Below are positions 33,483 through 44,717 of a stretch of DNA of 64,000 nt, one piece after another (position 1 is the stretch's first letter; every line of letters starts with the position of its first letter). A program made the position numbers and the translations under genes. The stretch lies in the NCBI RefSeq assembly GCF_010389155.1, contig NC_057768.1, positions 43,379,633-43,443,632 on the forward strand, read 5' to 3'. Under the pieces are notes generated by a model, which did not search any database, was not told the origin of the DNA, and worked only from the letters and a program-made list of their open reading frames with translations. This DNA comes from Erigeron canadensis. Lineage: Eukaryota; Streptophyta; Magnoliopsida; Asterales; Asteraceae.

Positions 33483-34795
33483 TTTTAATACTTCTTTAAC
33501 ACTTTCATCAACATCTGGGCACTTTCTAAATCTCTAACCGTTTCAAATGCGTCGATCACTCTACGATCATCAAGGCCCTCCATATCTTCCCAATCTTGAC
33601 TATATGTAAAGCCAAAACCTATATCCACGGGTCCTGATATAACCCTCATACCCTTACAATCATCATCCAACATCTCCTTAGTATTGAGTGTCTTTTAAAT
33701 CGGAAATCTCTAAATATTATAAAGCTTCTTGATAAACTCTTTTGGAAATAGCGAGCGTTTGACGGATAAGTCAATACAGGTTCTTGTACTGATCATCACT
33801 CATCTACGAAGGCTACAATGTTAAAAACATATATATGTAATTAAGAATCATAAAAATTCTGTTTTAGAAAAGGAAAAAAAATCAAAAGACAGTTTATATA
33901 ACATACTTTTCGTTTATACCAAATTACCAATGGAGATGTTGTTCGCGTAGTAGTAGTTCAAGGTCTACACCTAATTACGAATCAAAAACCTTGTTATATA
34001 TACATGTAAAATAACAACTTGTTATATCAAACTAATAATAACTGATAGTAAAAAAACCTCTTATGTGAAAGGTAACACAAATGTAGATATCAAAGACGTC
34101 AGTTAATATCAACTACCGACTTTGATATCTATATTTGTGTGCTTTCACATAAAAGATTTTTCTTTTACTGAAAAGATTTTTCTTTTACTGTTATAATTTT
34201 TCTTACATACCAAGTTGTTATTTTACATGTGTACATATATAATATATAACAAAGAAGTATTGATTCGTAATTAGGTGTAGACCTTGAATAACTACTACTC
34301 GATCAACATCTTCATCACTATTAATGCAAAGTATGTCACTAAAATTGTCTTTTGATTTTTTTCCTTTTCTAAAACAACATTACTATAATTATTAATTGCA
34401 TAATATATGTTTTTAACACTGTAGCCTTTGTGTATGTGTGATGATTGTTATGAATCCAACAGTTTCATAATATTAAGAGGTTTCCAATTCAAAAAGACAG
34501 CTCAAAAGTTATTTTGCCTGAGCAAGTTACGCGGTTTGAGTTGGGCTTAAAAGTTGTATCATACGGTATTATATGCGTAATGACGACTTGTATTCGATAG
34601 CCATATCAAAGAGTAAAAATTCAGGCGAAACTTTTAGCAATCCTAAAGAGATGTTGGATGACGATTGTGAGGGTATGAGTGTTATATTAGGATCCGTGGA
34701 TATAGATTTTGGGTTTACATATATTCAAGATTGGGAAGCTAATGAATGGGCTTATTATGGAAGGGCAATCGAGGCATTTGCAACGGTTTAGAAGG
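33483..34795. repeat. Large inverted duplication carrying an unknown gene fragment
   Basis: The left arm (33483 to about 34105) and right arm (about 34112-34795) are diverged reverse complements around a centre near 34108. Matching pairs include AGGTCTACACCTAATTACGAATCAA (33960) against TTGATTCGTAATTAGGTGTAGACC (34260), and the GATATCAAAG/CTTTGATATC pair next to the centre. Each arm ends in the same protein fragment: minus strand 33673-33485 and plus strand 34573-34791 both contain MLDDDC.GM and DI.FGFTY.QDWE, so one was copied from the other. No start-to-stop gene survives. The source protein is not recognised. Confidence 0.85.
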
Positions 34796-34889
34796 TTGTT
34801 AACTAGATACGAGTATATAGGTTTTGGGATTACATAAAGTGGATATCTATAACATGATATTTTTAGATGGAGAAGATTTCTTCAACTTA

Positions 34890-35020
34890 TGTTTCCAATC
34901 AATTTGGGAAAATCTTGACCCATGATTGAAAATCAAGGGAGCGGATTCAAAGATAATTTTTGAATCTTGACATTTGATTTTCAATCAAGGGTCAAGATTA
35001 CCCTAGGATAATTTGAAGGA
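34890..35020. repeat. Short foldback MITE
   Basis: GGGAAAATCTTGACCCATGATTGAAAATCAAGG at the left pairs with TTTGATTTTCAATCAAGGGTCAAGATTACCC at the right (about 34909-34940 and 34972-35004). Confidence 0.75.
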
Positions 35021-35120
35021 ATTTTTTTTTTTTAGATATATAATATGCAAATGGGTCCCATGAATTTTATGATAAAAAAAACAAAAATGTGAGGTGTTAC
35101 CCATCTAAGCTATATATATA

Positions 35121-36885
35121 TATAGGGGTGGGTTATTTATAGTACAAACATTTAAAAAAGTACAAAAGTACATGTCTAAGTTAACTTACACATGCTTGTT
35201 CCTTCCATCTCCGACCACCACCACCACCATGATCATCTTCGACCACCACCATGATTCTCCGGCGACGGCGACCATCTCTGGCGAGACTTACACATGTGTA
35301 ACTACAACTTACACATGTGTAAGTTAACTTTCCGGCGAGAATCAGGTTCGTTTTCGGGTGGATACGGTACAGGCCAGAGGCCCTCATCCGTTCTAAGCTG
35401 ACCGTCAAGGGACGCATATGGGAATCGTATGGATTTGATGGGCGGCGATCCAAGAGATGGTGACGGTTTGCTACGGTACGGGCGAAACCCTTGATGTCGG
35501 CGCCGGCGCCGTGGTTGGGGTGGTCGGAGATGATGGTGGCTGGTGGTGATTGTCTCGCGAAGGAAAAAACCTAGAAATTTTAGACCCTTAAATGGTAAAA
35601 AAAAGTTGTACTTACACATGTGTAAGTTAGTTACACATGTGTAACTCTCGCCGGAGATGGTCGCCTTCGCCGGAGGATCATGGTGGTGGTCGAAGATGAT
35701 CATGATGGTGGTGGTGGTGGTGGTGGTCGGAGATGGAAGGAAGAAGGAAGAAAAAAGAGGAAATACCTTGTACTTTTTGTACCTTTTTAAACCCTTGTAC
35801 TAAAAATAACTTTCCTATATATATAATAAGTCCAAAAAAAGTCCATGTAACTTACACATGTGTAAGTTAACACCGACCACCACCATGATCATCTCCGACC
35901 ACCACCATAATTTTCCGGCCACCGCGTCGCCGGAAAATCATGTGTAAGTTAACTTACACATGATTTTCTGGTGGGCCCGTTGCCGGAAAGTCTTAGTGTT
36001 TTTACAAAAAAGTCTTGTATATCGTAGTAGATGATGGTGGTGTGTAAGTTACGAAAATCAATGGACTTTTTTTAGAGTGACTCATTTTATCTTACCCCTA
36101 TATATATATATAGGGGAAAGATAATTTGAGACCAACTAAAAAAAGTTCAAAAAAAGATCATTGATTTTCGTAACTTAAGTTAACTTACACATGATTTTCT
36201 AGTGGGCCCGTCACCGGAAAGTCTTAGTGTTTTTACAAAAAAGTCTTGTATATCGTAGTAGATGATGATGGTGTACAAAAATCAATGGTCTTAGTTGGTC
36301 CTAAAATAAGAAGTGGTTTCAAAATATTTCACCCATATATATATATATATATGGGAAAGTTATTTATAGTACATCTACTTTTTATAGTACATGTGTAACT
36401 TAACTTACACACTTCTTCTTCCTTTCATCTCCGACCACCACCATGATCCTCCGGCGACGGCGACCATCTCCGGCGAGACTTACACATGGGTAAGTACCAC
36501 TTTTTTTTAGCATTTTAGGGTTAAAAATTTCTAGGTTTTTTCCTTCGCGAGACAACCACCACCAGCTACCATAATCTCCGACCACCCCAATCACGACGAC
36601 CACCACCAGCAAGGGCTTCGCCTGTACTGTAGCAAACCGTCATCATCTCTTGGATCGTCGCCCATCAAATTCATACGATTCCCATATGAGTCCCTTGACG
36701 GTCAGATTAAAACAGATGAGGGCCTCTGGCCCGTACTGTATCCACCCGAAAATGAGCCTGATTTTCCGTCGCCAGATGATCATGGTGGTGGTCGGAGATA
36801 AAAGGAAGAAGGAAGAAGAAAGTGTGTAAGTTAACTTACACATGTACTATAAAATGTACTACAAATAACCCACCCCTATATACAT
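35121..36885. repeat. Array of four palindromic MITEs in TA-microsatellite
   Basis: Four adjacent foldback elements separated by (TA)n: about 35121-35820, 35823-36100, 36113-36345 and 36351-36885. The first and last share terminal words (GGTTATTTATAGTACA at the left, TGTACTA.AAATAAC at the right) and internal GACCACCACCATGAT. All contain copies of the palindrome ACTTACACATGTGTAAGT or halves of it, and TTTCCGGCGA or CTCCGGCGAC words. The third is the same element as the intact hairpin at 49419. The outer two have a GC-rich middle (about 35400-35550 and 36560-36780) with matching words GGATCG.CGCCCATCAAAT and GGCCTCTGGCC.GTAC.GTA, in reverse order. Confidence 0.85.
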
Positions 36886-38450
36886 ATATGGATGTAGAAA
36901 ATAATGTATGTCAAAAAATACATATCTATATATACAGTATTAAAATAGGTATTAAGCCTGTATAATCTGAAATATTTTCGTAAAGTGGTTTTGCAACCTG
37001 ATAAGCGTCCATATTGTGATAAAAGCCCCTACCGAAAGCTTCATTTCTATGTTCAAATCAGATATTATTTTGGAACTATTGATACTAAATGAATTGTATG
37101 TTTACGCAGGTTCACGGAAGATGCGAGAGAGGGTAAATGATATCAAGTGACTCGAGAAGGAAACCTTTGAAGTTACAAGACACAAAGAGGTGATTCGAGA
37201 GTCGAATGAAGAGTACGAGAACGAACAGCAACTCCCAGCGCCACTGGCAAACCCAGCCAGTTCCGCTGGGCGGCCCAGATCAGAAACCGACTTAAATCAC
37301 TATTTAAGCCGAACTAACCCTCAAAACCCTAAGAGAGAGCCAATTTAGCAGCCCTAGCCGCCCAACCCTAGTTCGTAGTTGCAGATTCCAAAAAGGTTTT
37401 GGAGCTTCTAACGTCTTCCGATCTTCATCCGCGGTCTAGATCTACTCTTTTATTTTACTTCTAGTTTGGTAAACAATGTCTTTCATCTTTTTAGACTTTG
37501 TTATTCCTTTAATAATGTCTGGCTAGTAGGCTGAATACTTGTTTGAATCGATGTGATCATGTAGACGTTTATTGTTTTACTTGTTTTATTAGAATCTGTT
37601 GGAGTGTGTTTTATTGTTTATTTAGATCCATGTTTTACTAGTTCTTCATATTATTATCGGTTCTATATCTGAATATATTAGTTTAATCCTGATGATTGTC
37701 TATGATCATACACTAGGACTAATATGCTAGGATGGAAAACGCTAGTCGGTCTATAACTAGTTGTAAAATGTGATTCACTTGTAACCAAGGGATCCAGAAC
37801 CGTAGTAATTAGGATGAATAGAACATGATGCTTAACAATGTCAGACACGATCCTTTGACTTGAAAAGAGCATTGTGGTCACCGGAGAGAATTATTATCTA
37901 GTCATGGCTTAAGAGCCGGGTAACTTAACGATGAACTAATAACACAAACTTTAGGTCATTAATGCTAGTAATCAGGCAAAGTGAATCTAACGAGAATTTA
38001 TTTATAAGTTAGTGTGAGTCTAACGACTGCACTAGTAATCAAGTTAAGTGAATTAAACGAGAATCTGAGCCGTGATTAAGTTTCCAACAGTCTAGCAAAA
38101 TAGGTAAAATAGTATTTGGTCATACCATGAGATCGGAGATGTCAAATAAGTATGTTAATTTAATTACTGTTATTAGGTTAATTTTCTAATATTTTACGTT
38201 GTTTTTTCAAAAACGGTATGTCCCGGTAATACCAAATATTTACTTTAAAGTATTAGTTTATTAGGAGTTAGTGACAAACCCCCCAAATCAACTAAAATTG
38301 CACACATTATTAGATTAGGTAGTGCAAGCGTCCCTACGAACGATCCTGTAGCTTACCACTAGGCTATATTACATTGACCGGGTTCTCTGCTCGTTATTGA
38401 GTGTTTTCTAGATAGTTACTTGTACAACATATAAATTTAAAAGCTTAAAA
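36886..38450 (+). mobile_element. LTR-like retroelement block (solo LTR or remnant), ends undefined
   Basis: It has LTR-like features: a TATA-like CTATTTAAGCC at 37300 followed by AACCCTAAGAGAGAGCC and CTAGCCGCCCAACCCTAG, which resemble plant Ty3 LTR leaders. A terminal region GCAAGCGTCCCTACGAACGATCC, AGCTTACCACTAGGCTA and GACCGGGTTCTCTGCTCG (38325-38392) resembles the start of a retroelement leader. Two 30-bp words, CTAGTAATCA..CAAAGTGAATCTAACGAGAAT and CTAGTAATCA..TAAGTGAATTAAACGAGAAT, lie 67 bp apart (37965, 38030). No gag or pol frame is present and no target duplication was found. Confidence 0.45.
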
Positions 38451-38689
38451 TAAACACCCATCACAACCTAGCTTGAAAATATCTTTAAGAGGATATTACA
38501 TGCATGCAGCAACAAGAATAATGCAATTCTGTCTGCTTATCCATGGAATAAATGGGCATCATTCCTCCCAAAATAAATACTCTATCTAATATCTAACATT
38601 TATCTTTTACTTTGTTCAAATGAATGTGTGTACTGTCAAATTAAAATAACATATCAGTTTTACCATTTTATTTTTAATGCGTGCTTCAA

Positions 38690-40499
38690 TTCTTCACAAA
38701 ACATGTATTGGGAGTTTATAAAACATGGTCGTATTTCTACTGCACATCGACGCATTCACTAGAAATCTTGAAATTAATTAATAAAAAAATACAATAGTTG
38801 GCATACTGTTCAATTGATCAATCGCGATATTTAAATTATTTTAATCAATCTATTTAATTTATTTTAATCAATCGATCAAAAGCTTGTTTTACTTATATTA
38901 CATTGTGGGGTTTTTTTCTTTTTCGAACGAATATATGTAGAAAACTTTCAAGTTGCTAGATAAAAGTTGCAGTACTACTTATAAAAGTCTTGAATATTTT
39001 GTTTTTGAATAGTTAATTGGGTCTTGTCCAGGCCCAAACAAAGAGAAGCGGCCCAATATAAGAAGAGAGGTAAATACCGTAAAGTGTAAATACAATTGTT
39101 TAGACTTTAATTGGAGGGTGTACAAGGCTACAAGCCATTGTTTTTCAGTGGAGTTTTCCGTTCATGGTGTCATATCCTACCAATCTATCATGGTGCCAAT
39201 ATATATTTTCCCTATCACCAATTTTTACTTAAAAAGTTTCTAGCAACTAATCATTTTCTATTTTTCTATGTTGAAAATCAATATGTAAATGTTTTAGTTA
39301 ATTAACTTTGATATTTGATCTCTTTTCTATGCATACTTTTAGGTGCATGAATATTCATACGTATCATTTGTTTTTGTTTTTATATATAGATTTTGCTAAT
39401 AATTAGGGTTGTTCATAACTTATTACATGTATAAATAAATAAATAAAAAAAAATTACATGTATAAAAAATCGATACCTTATACATAAAAAACTCATCTTT
39501 GAAAGAAAAATATATAGAAAAATCACCTCTAAATTGTATGATTGAAAACATAAAACTTTTTATATACACACTAAAAACAACCTATAAAACTTTCGTTGGC
39601 AAAACCGTTTTTTTTTTTATATTGTAGAGAATGTCTTACTCTAAATTCTGATATGACTTTCTTGTATATATATTTACTAATATGTAAATAGGTACTCAAA
39701 ACAACAGGTTATATATATACCATAAACAAGAGTGACCAATTAAAAAGAACATTTCATTTCATCATTTCGGTATTGCCTCTAGCAAGCACGTACGACAACA
39801 TATAGAAAGAATATGTCATTTCACTAGCCTACTAGCTAATTAACATGAAGATGAAAAGATATTGTGCCGCATATATGTATGAATTGCTTGAAAATATTAT
39901 GAAGAGTTGAAGTCGAATATAATTAATTATTATTAGGGTGGCGGTGGGGATTTTTCATTCATACCATTACGGTTGTCCTGTGGTGGTGGTGGAGCCGGTA
40001 TTGTTCTTAATATTCTTGGTTTCATTGGAACCACGTGCTTCTGCTGTTTCCATCCTTCTACCAACTTCCTTGATCTTATAATTTGGATACATTCGAAATC
40101 ATTATTATCTAGATACACAAAATTAAGATGGTAAAAATAAATACTAAAAATTTTCCTACACATATAAATGCATCATGGAATATAATATACTAACTAAACT
40201 AATTTCAAACATGGATTTGCATTTGTATTGCAAATGTATTACTGTAGTATCCTTTGAATTATATAAATTAATAGAAACTTTGATTAACATATATAATTTA
40301 TATGTGAAACTTTTGATTGTATTTGATGATATATTAACAAATTAATTAAACGACTCACTGCACGCATGGAATTGAGGTGAATTGTTTACCTGAAAGCAGA
40401 GCATTGGCATGATGATGATCAAGTATAAGTAGAAAGACAAATACCGAAATAACTAGTTTTCGAGATAACATTTTTCAAACAGCTCGACCCGTTGATGGA
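38690..40499. repeat. Segmental duplication, copy A (contains P2)
   Basis: Matches copy B (41505-44350) over much of its length in the same orientation: CTTCACAAAACATGTATTGGG with CTTCACAAAATATTTGTTG, CGAACGAATATATGTAGAAAACTTTCAAGTTGCTAGATA with its counterpart at 42278, CCATAAACAAGAGTGACCAATTAAAA with that at 43374, and the P2/P3 genes. Divergence is visible by eye but moderate, so the event is not very recent. Confidence 0.85.
39933..40471 (-). CDS. Small secreted peptide precursor, paralogue P2, 2 exons, 85 aa
   Basis: Exon 1 40471-40390 (27 codons plus 1 nt) and exon 2 40108-39933 to TAA; GT-AG, same phase as P1. Signal peptide at about 1-24 (RKLVISVFVFLLIL then DHHHANA). The mature part holds RSRKLVEGWKQQK, PRILRTIPAPPPPQDN and a final EKSPPPP. 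One Cys (FECIQ). The block next to the start codon matches P3 (CTCGACCCGTTGATGG) but the TATA and W-box region of P3 is not found upstream; a SINE-like insertion begins exactly there. The start codon differs from P3: P3's ATG is changed and a 1-nt insertion creates the ATG used here. Expression is therefore less certain than for P1 and P3. Role unknown. Confidence 0.75.
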
Positions 40500-40700
40500 G
40501 TGATTGTTGAATCAGAAATAAAACTCACACACTTATGTTTTACGTACTCTAAATTTCTGATTACATATAAACTAAAAATACAATATATGGCAAAAATAAC
40601 CTGAAAACTAGGACCACTAAAATAAACATGGGCATCTCCACTATCTAAAACTCGGCCCATGAGGCCATGATCCTAACCACTCGGGTCAATTCTTTTACCA
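40500..40700 (-). repeat. SINE-like insertion at the P2 promoter
   Basis: On the minus strand it starts GACCCGAGTGGTTAGGATCATGGC (box-A-like, Ser-tRNA style) and runs to AGTGTGTGAGTTTTATTTC. It follows the P2/P3 shared block at position 40500. No target duplication seen, so the call is provisional. Confidence 0.45.
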
Positions 40701-41504
40701 CCATTTCTTCACATGCATGCTAACAAATAGATATATGACAAAACTAATATAGATTGCATGTGACTATATATATATGATATTAACTTTCATCGCACCCCCT
40801 CTCAATATCATAATTCATCATTCTCATACTAGTATTAGTATATACTACGTATCATGATGTTTCATTCTTTTTCAACTTCGTGCAGCCCGGCATTCAGCTA
40901 CCATAGTCGACACACATCACTGTACGACATTCAGCCCGGAGCTCAACGTAACTATAGAAATTTGCCAAGAAGCTAGGGAGAATATTATAATGTAGCAGCC
41001 CAACCTTTTTATTTGGAGGCTTTGTAAGTAACACTCCACCCGAAACGCTAGCTAGCTAGCTACCAGATCGAACAGCTGTTATTACGTACGGTTAATTAAT
41101 AGCAAAAGCAAATAATTAGACTATATATGTACGTGAACCAATTAATCCCCTGAAGCGAATTGAAAAACATGTGGAAGATGTTGTTTGAAAACGACGAATC
41201 TGAGTTTTTGACCATAGTCGCTTTTGGCGGAAGGATGAATATATGATTACACAGATACAGAAATTCCATATCCTCATAGAGCTGGGGTGTTGTATCAGTT
41301 TCACCAGATTGCTATTTATGTTTTATTTTTTTTATCAAACCTCATGAGACACGACACCAACATCACTTCGACGTATCAATTGGCTGAAAAAATTTCAAAC
41401 AAATGTGTACATTCATTTTTAATTTGTTTCAAACAAATGTGTACTTTCAAAAATAATATATATTATCAGTTAATTTTACAATAATTGTATTTTTTTTTAG
41501 TGAT
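40700..41504. other. Spacer between segmental copies A and B
   Basis: Holds the BBE relic (41150-41312) described separately. The rest is AT-rich and carries CCCGAAACGCTAGCTAGCTAGC near 41040. No other gene seen. Confidence 0.4.
41150..41312 (+). pseudogene. Relic of a BBE-like oxidase gene
   Basis: Plus-strand codons resemble the C-terminal part of the three minus-strand oxidases at 50-62 kb, with TTTGAAAACGACGAATCTGAG (FENDESE), TTTGGCGGAAGGATGAAT (FGGRMN) and, in another frame, a run encoding PHRAGVLYQFHQI (41276-41312). Frameshifts break the frame at least twice. Nothing N-terminal is present. It is on the opposite strand to the intact cluster. It shows a BBE-like gene once existed next to the peptide genes. 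Confidence 0.85.
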
Positions 41505-41792
41505 TCTTCACAAAATATTTGTTGAAAGTTTATAAAACAATATTTGTCATTTTTGATCCACAAATTCAGATATATAGATCCTTTTTTAGTTTTTTTACGG
41601 GTTTTATATCCAAACAACAGATGGTGATGAGTAATGTTTTCCTATCGTTACATATATGCTTGTTTTTCAATTCAAATTTTAAGTCACTTAACATTAAAAA
41701 AAAAAAAACCCCAATAGTAATTAATTACCTCCCTTTACAGCCAAAATACTAAAAGAATGATTGACAAAAATTTTACTCAACTTTTGTTTTAA

Positions 41793-42070
41793 TCTATCCT
41801 ATATTATAAAAGAAATAACCCCTTTTATTTATGAAAGTGTTGAAAATATGTAATATTTTCACTTAGTACCCTTAAAATATTTCCACATACACTACCCTAT
41901 AACATTAATGATTAATTTACACTACCAATCCTTTATTCTTTAATATATTTTCATTAACCATTTACATCAATTATCCACACCACTCGAAGCAGTCTCCACC
42001 ACCAACACTTGGCCCCCCACTACAACGGCATTGTCACGACCACCGCCGCATTACGCGAGTAACGTGCTAG
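41793..42070 (+). mobile_element. Mini-Helitron, 278 bp
   Basis: Begins TCTATCCTATATTATAAAAG after a host A (41792) and ends in a GC-rich stem (CCGCCGCATTACGCGAGTAACG) followed by CTAG (42067-42070) and a host T (42071). All canonical termini of a Helitron are present. No coding capacity, and it splits segmental copy B. Confidence 0.8.
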
Positions 42071-43589
42071 TTATTCTTTAAACAAATGAGCTAACCTCCC
42101 TTTAAATATATGTTTGTTTCTCCGCTCCACCTTACTACTACACATGAAATTTTAATAGTAATAAAAGATAATTGTCATAATGTTCAATTGGTCAATCACG
42201 ATATATATATATTTTTTAATCAATCGATTAAAAGCTTAGTTTACTTACATTTTGCCATTTTGGGGTTTTTTCTTTTCCGAACGAATATATGTAGGAAAAC
42301 TTTCAAGTTGCTGGATAAAAGTTACTAAGTTATTAATTATAACTTATAAAAGTCTTGAATATTTTGTTCTTTATATAGTTTGTTTTAGAAGGTACAGTGT
42401 ACGACCCAGACCCTTCATGGTTTGAAGTTTGAACAACATCCTACATTCCTACCAATCATGATGCCAATATATATTTTCCCACCATCAATTTTCACTTAAA
42501 AGGTTTTTTGGTGGCTAATCATTTTCTATGCTGATCAAAATCAGTATGTCATTCCTTGCATCATGGTGAGTTGTAGATTATTACCAAATTTACCATTACC
42601 ATTGTGATATCTAAATAAGACACTTAAAACACACATCAATTAAATTACTTGCTAATTATCTGTTGTTTCATACTCCCAAGTACCATTTTAATAAGCATCG
42701 TTATGGCATATATGTTTAAAAAGTATATGTCTAAACATGTTTAATCCATTCATCTATTGACGTGCATATAAATTCCATTTTTTTCTTGAATTGTAAATTT
42801 GGGCTCAGTCATATACATAACTTCTGTTCTAAAAGAAATCCATTTATGAAAAAACCGTTTATGGAAAGACACTATCTCCATTTTTTGAAATATTTTTACT
42901 CGGACAGAGATTTAAATCTAGGATTTCAATGTACATAGATTCCACTTTTTCACTTTCTTCATCTTTTTCGTTAACTTTGCTATATGATTTGATCTCTTTT
43001 TAATGCATACTTATTTTAGGTCTATGAAATATAGTCATACATATATATCATATTCTATAGAATTTTGCAAATAGCAATATTAGGGGCTGTTAATAACTCA
43101 TTATAACTAAAATGCGTAAATAATGGTACCTTAAAAAAAACTCATCATTCAAAGAAAGGTTTTATTTATTAAAAACTGAACTTTGAATTTTATGACAAAA
43201 ACATATATATATATACAACCTTTTATGCACACACAAACAACCTATAAAATTGTAGTTAGCAAAACCGTTTTTTTTTAATTGTACAATTAGTCTTACTCTA
43301 GATTCTATTATGACTTTCTTGTCTATGTACTAACTAATCTGTCAATAGATACTCGAAACAACAGGATATACATACCATAAACAATACGGACCAATTAAAA
43401 TTAAAGAATATTTCATTTCATCATTGCGCGGCATTGCCCTTAGCACGTACGACAACTAGCTACATAGAAAGAATATATAATTCGTTTCACTACTAGCCTA
43501 TAACATGAAGATGAAAAGATTAATGTGCCGCATGTAATGCTTAAAATTAAAATATTATGAAGAGTTGAATTAAGTCGAAATATAAGTAA

Positions 43590-44291
43590 TTAAGGTGGCG
43601 GTGGGGATTTTTCATTTACACCATTATGGTTGTCCTGTGGTGCAGGTGGAGCCGATATTGTTCTTAATATTCTTGGATTCATCGGAACCGCGTCCTTCTG
43701 CTGTTTCCATCCTTCTACCGACTTCCTTGATCTTATTTGGATACTTTTAAAATCATCATCTAAATACACAAAAGATGGTAAAAATAAATACTAAAAATTT
43801 TCCTACACCTAAATGCTTTATGGAACGAATATGATATAATATACTAATTATTAAACTTTCAACATGGATTTGCATTTGTATTGCAAATAATGAAGTGTCA
43901 TTCTCTATGTATTCCGTATAATCATAATAATAAACAAGTAAAAGTTACAAACATGTATTAGTATCTTTTGAATTAAAATTAATAGAAACTTTGATTACAT
44001 TTTCAGGGATACTTAATCCTAATTTGTACGAGTATATGATTATATACAATTAACACAACTTTAGTCCTTTCATACTATAGGCATTTGTCAAAGTTTGTTA
44101 CATTTCAGGATACTTATCTCTAATTTATATATGAAACTTTGATTATATATGATGATATGTTAACAAAATGACTTACACATGGAATTGAAGGTAAATTGTT
44201 TACCTGAAACGAGAGCGTTGGCATGATGGTGATCAAGTATAAGTAGAAAGACAACAACAGAAATCACTAGTTTTCGAAATAACTTTTCCAT
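43590..44291 (-). CDS. Small secreted peptide precursor, paralogue P3, 2 exons, 85 aa
   Basis: Exon 1 44291-44204 (29 codons plus 1 nt) and exon 2 43759-43590 to TAA; GT-AG, same phase as P1 and P2. The signal peptide is about 1-26 (FRKLVISVVVFLLIL then DHHHANA). The mature part holds RSRKSVEGWKQQK, PRILRTISAPPAPQDN and EKSPPPP. There is no Cys at all. The intron is longer (444 bp) than in P2 (281 bp). TATA and a TTGAC core stand upstream. Function unknown. The family resemblance is to secreted, processed signalling peptides, which is inferred from layout only. Confidence 0.78.
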
Positions 44292-44355
44292 TTTTTCCTT
44301 CTTTTGTACTCGTATATTATTTAACAATTTACAAACTGCTCGACCCGTTGATGGG

Positions 44356-44380
44356 GTTATATATGTTTAAAAGTCAACGA
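44356..44380 (-). promoter_or_regulatory. TATA box and W-box core of the P3 gene
   Basis: TATATA at about 44359-44364, about 70 bp above the start codon. On the minus strand the word TCGTTGACTTT precedes it; the TTGAC core is at 44377-44373. The same word stands beside the P1 TATA. Confidence 0.6.
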
Positions 44381-44717
44381 AATGCGCGAGATCTATATAT
44401 GTATGCATGTGCAATAATAATGTAGTATGGCAGAGCATATATGGTTCACATTGTAATTTAGTTCTTTTGAAAAGAAGAGTTCACATTATTTTTCACTTGG
44501 GAATTGGGATGCCCCATACAAGCTGCAAATGCGTTTTGGTCAACTCTATGATTTTTGACTGTTTCATCTCAAGACTATTTTATTCTTTTTTTTTTTTTTT
44601 GAACAGAACTATTTTATTCTTGTAGTGTCTAGAGATTGAGAGGATGCATAAAAGCAAATGGGTTTTGGTCAACTCTCTGATTTGACTGTTTCATCTCAAA
44701 ACTACTCTATTAATCTA

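Larger units (their letters stand above)
41505..44350. repeat. Segmental duplication, copy B (contains P3)
   Basis: Counterpart of copy A at 38690-40499. It is longer because of the mini-Helitron at 41793-42070 and some extra AT-rich stretches. The internal order of shared words is the same as in copy A. Confidence 0.85.

Noticed and set aside
35302..35703. Minus-strand frames in the palindromic MITE array (133 and 90 codons)
   Set aside because: They read through foldback DNA rich in CACCAC and CCGGCG; both strands give similar frames.
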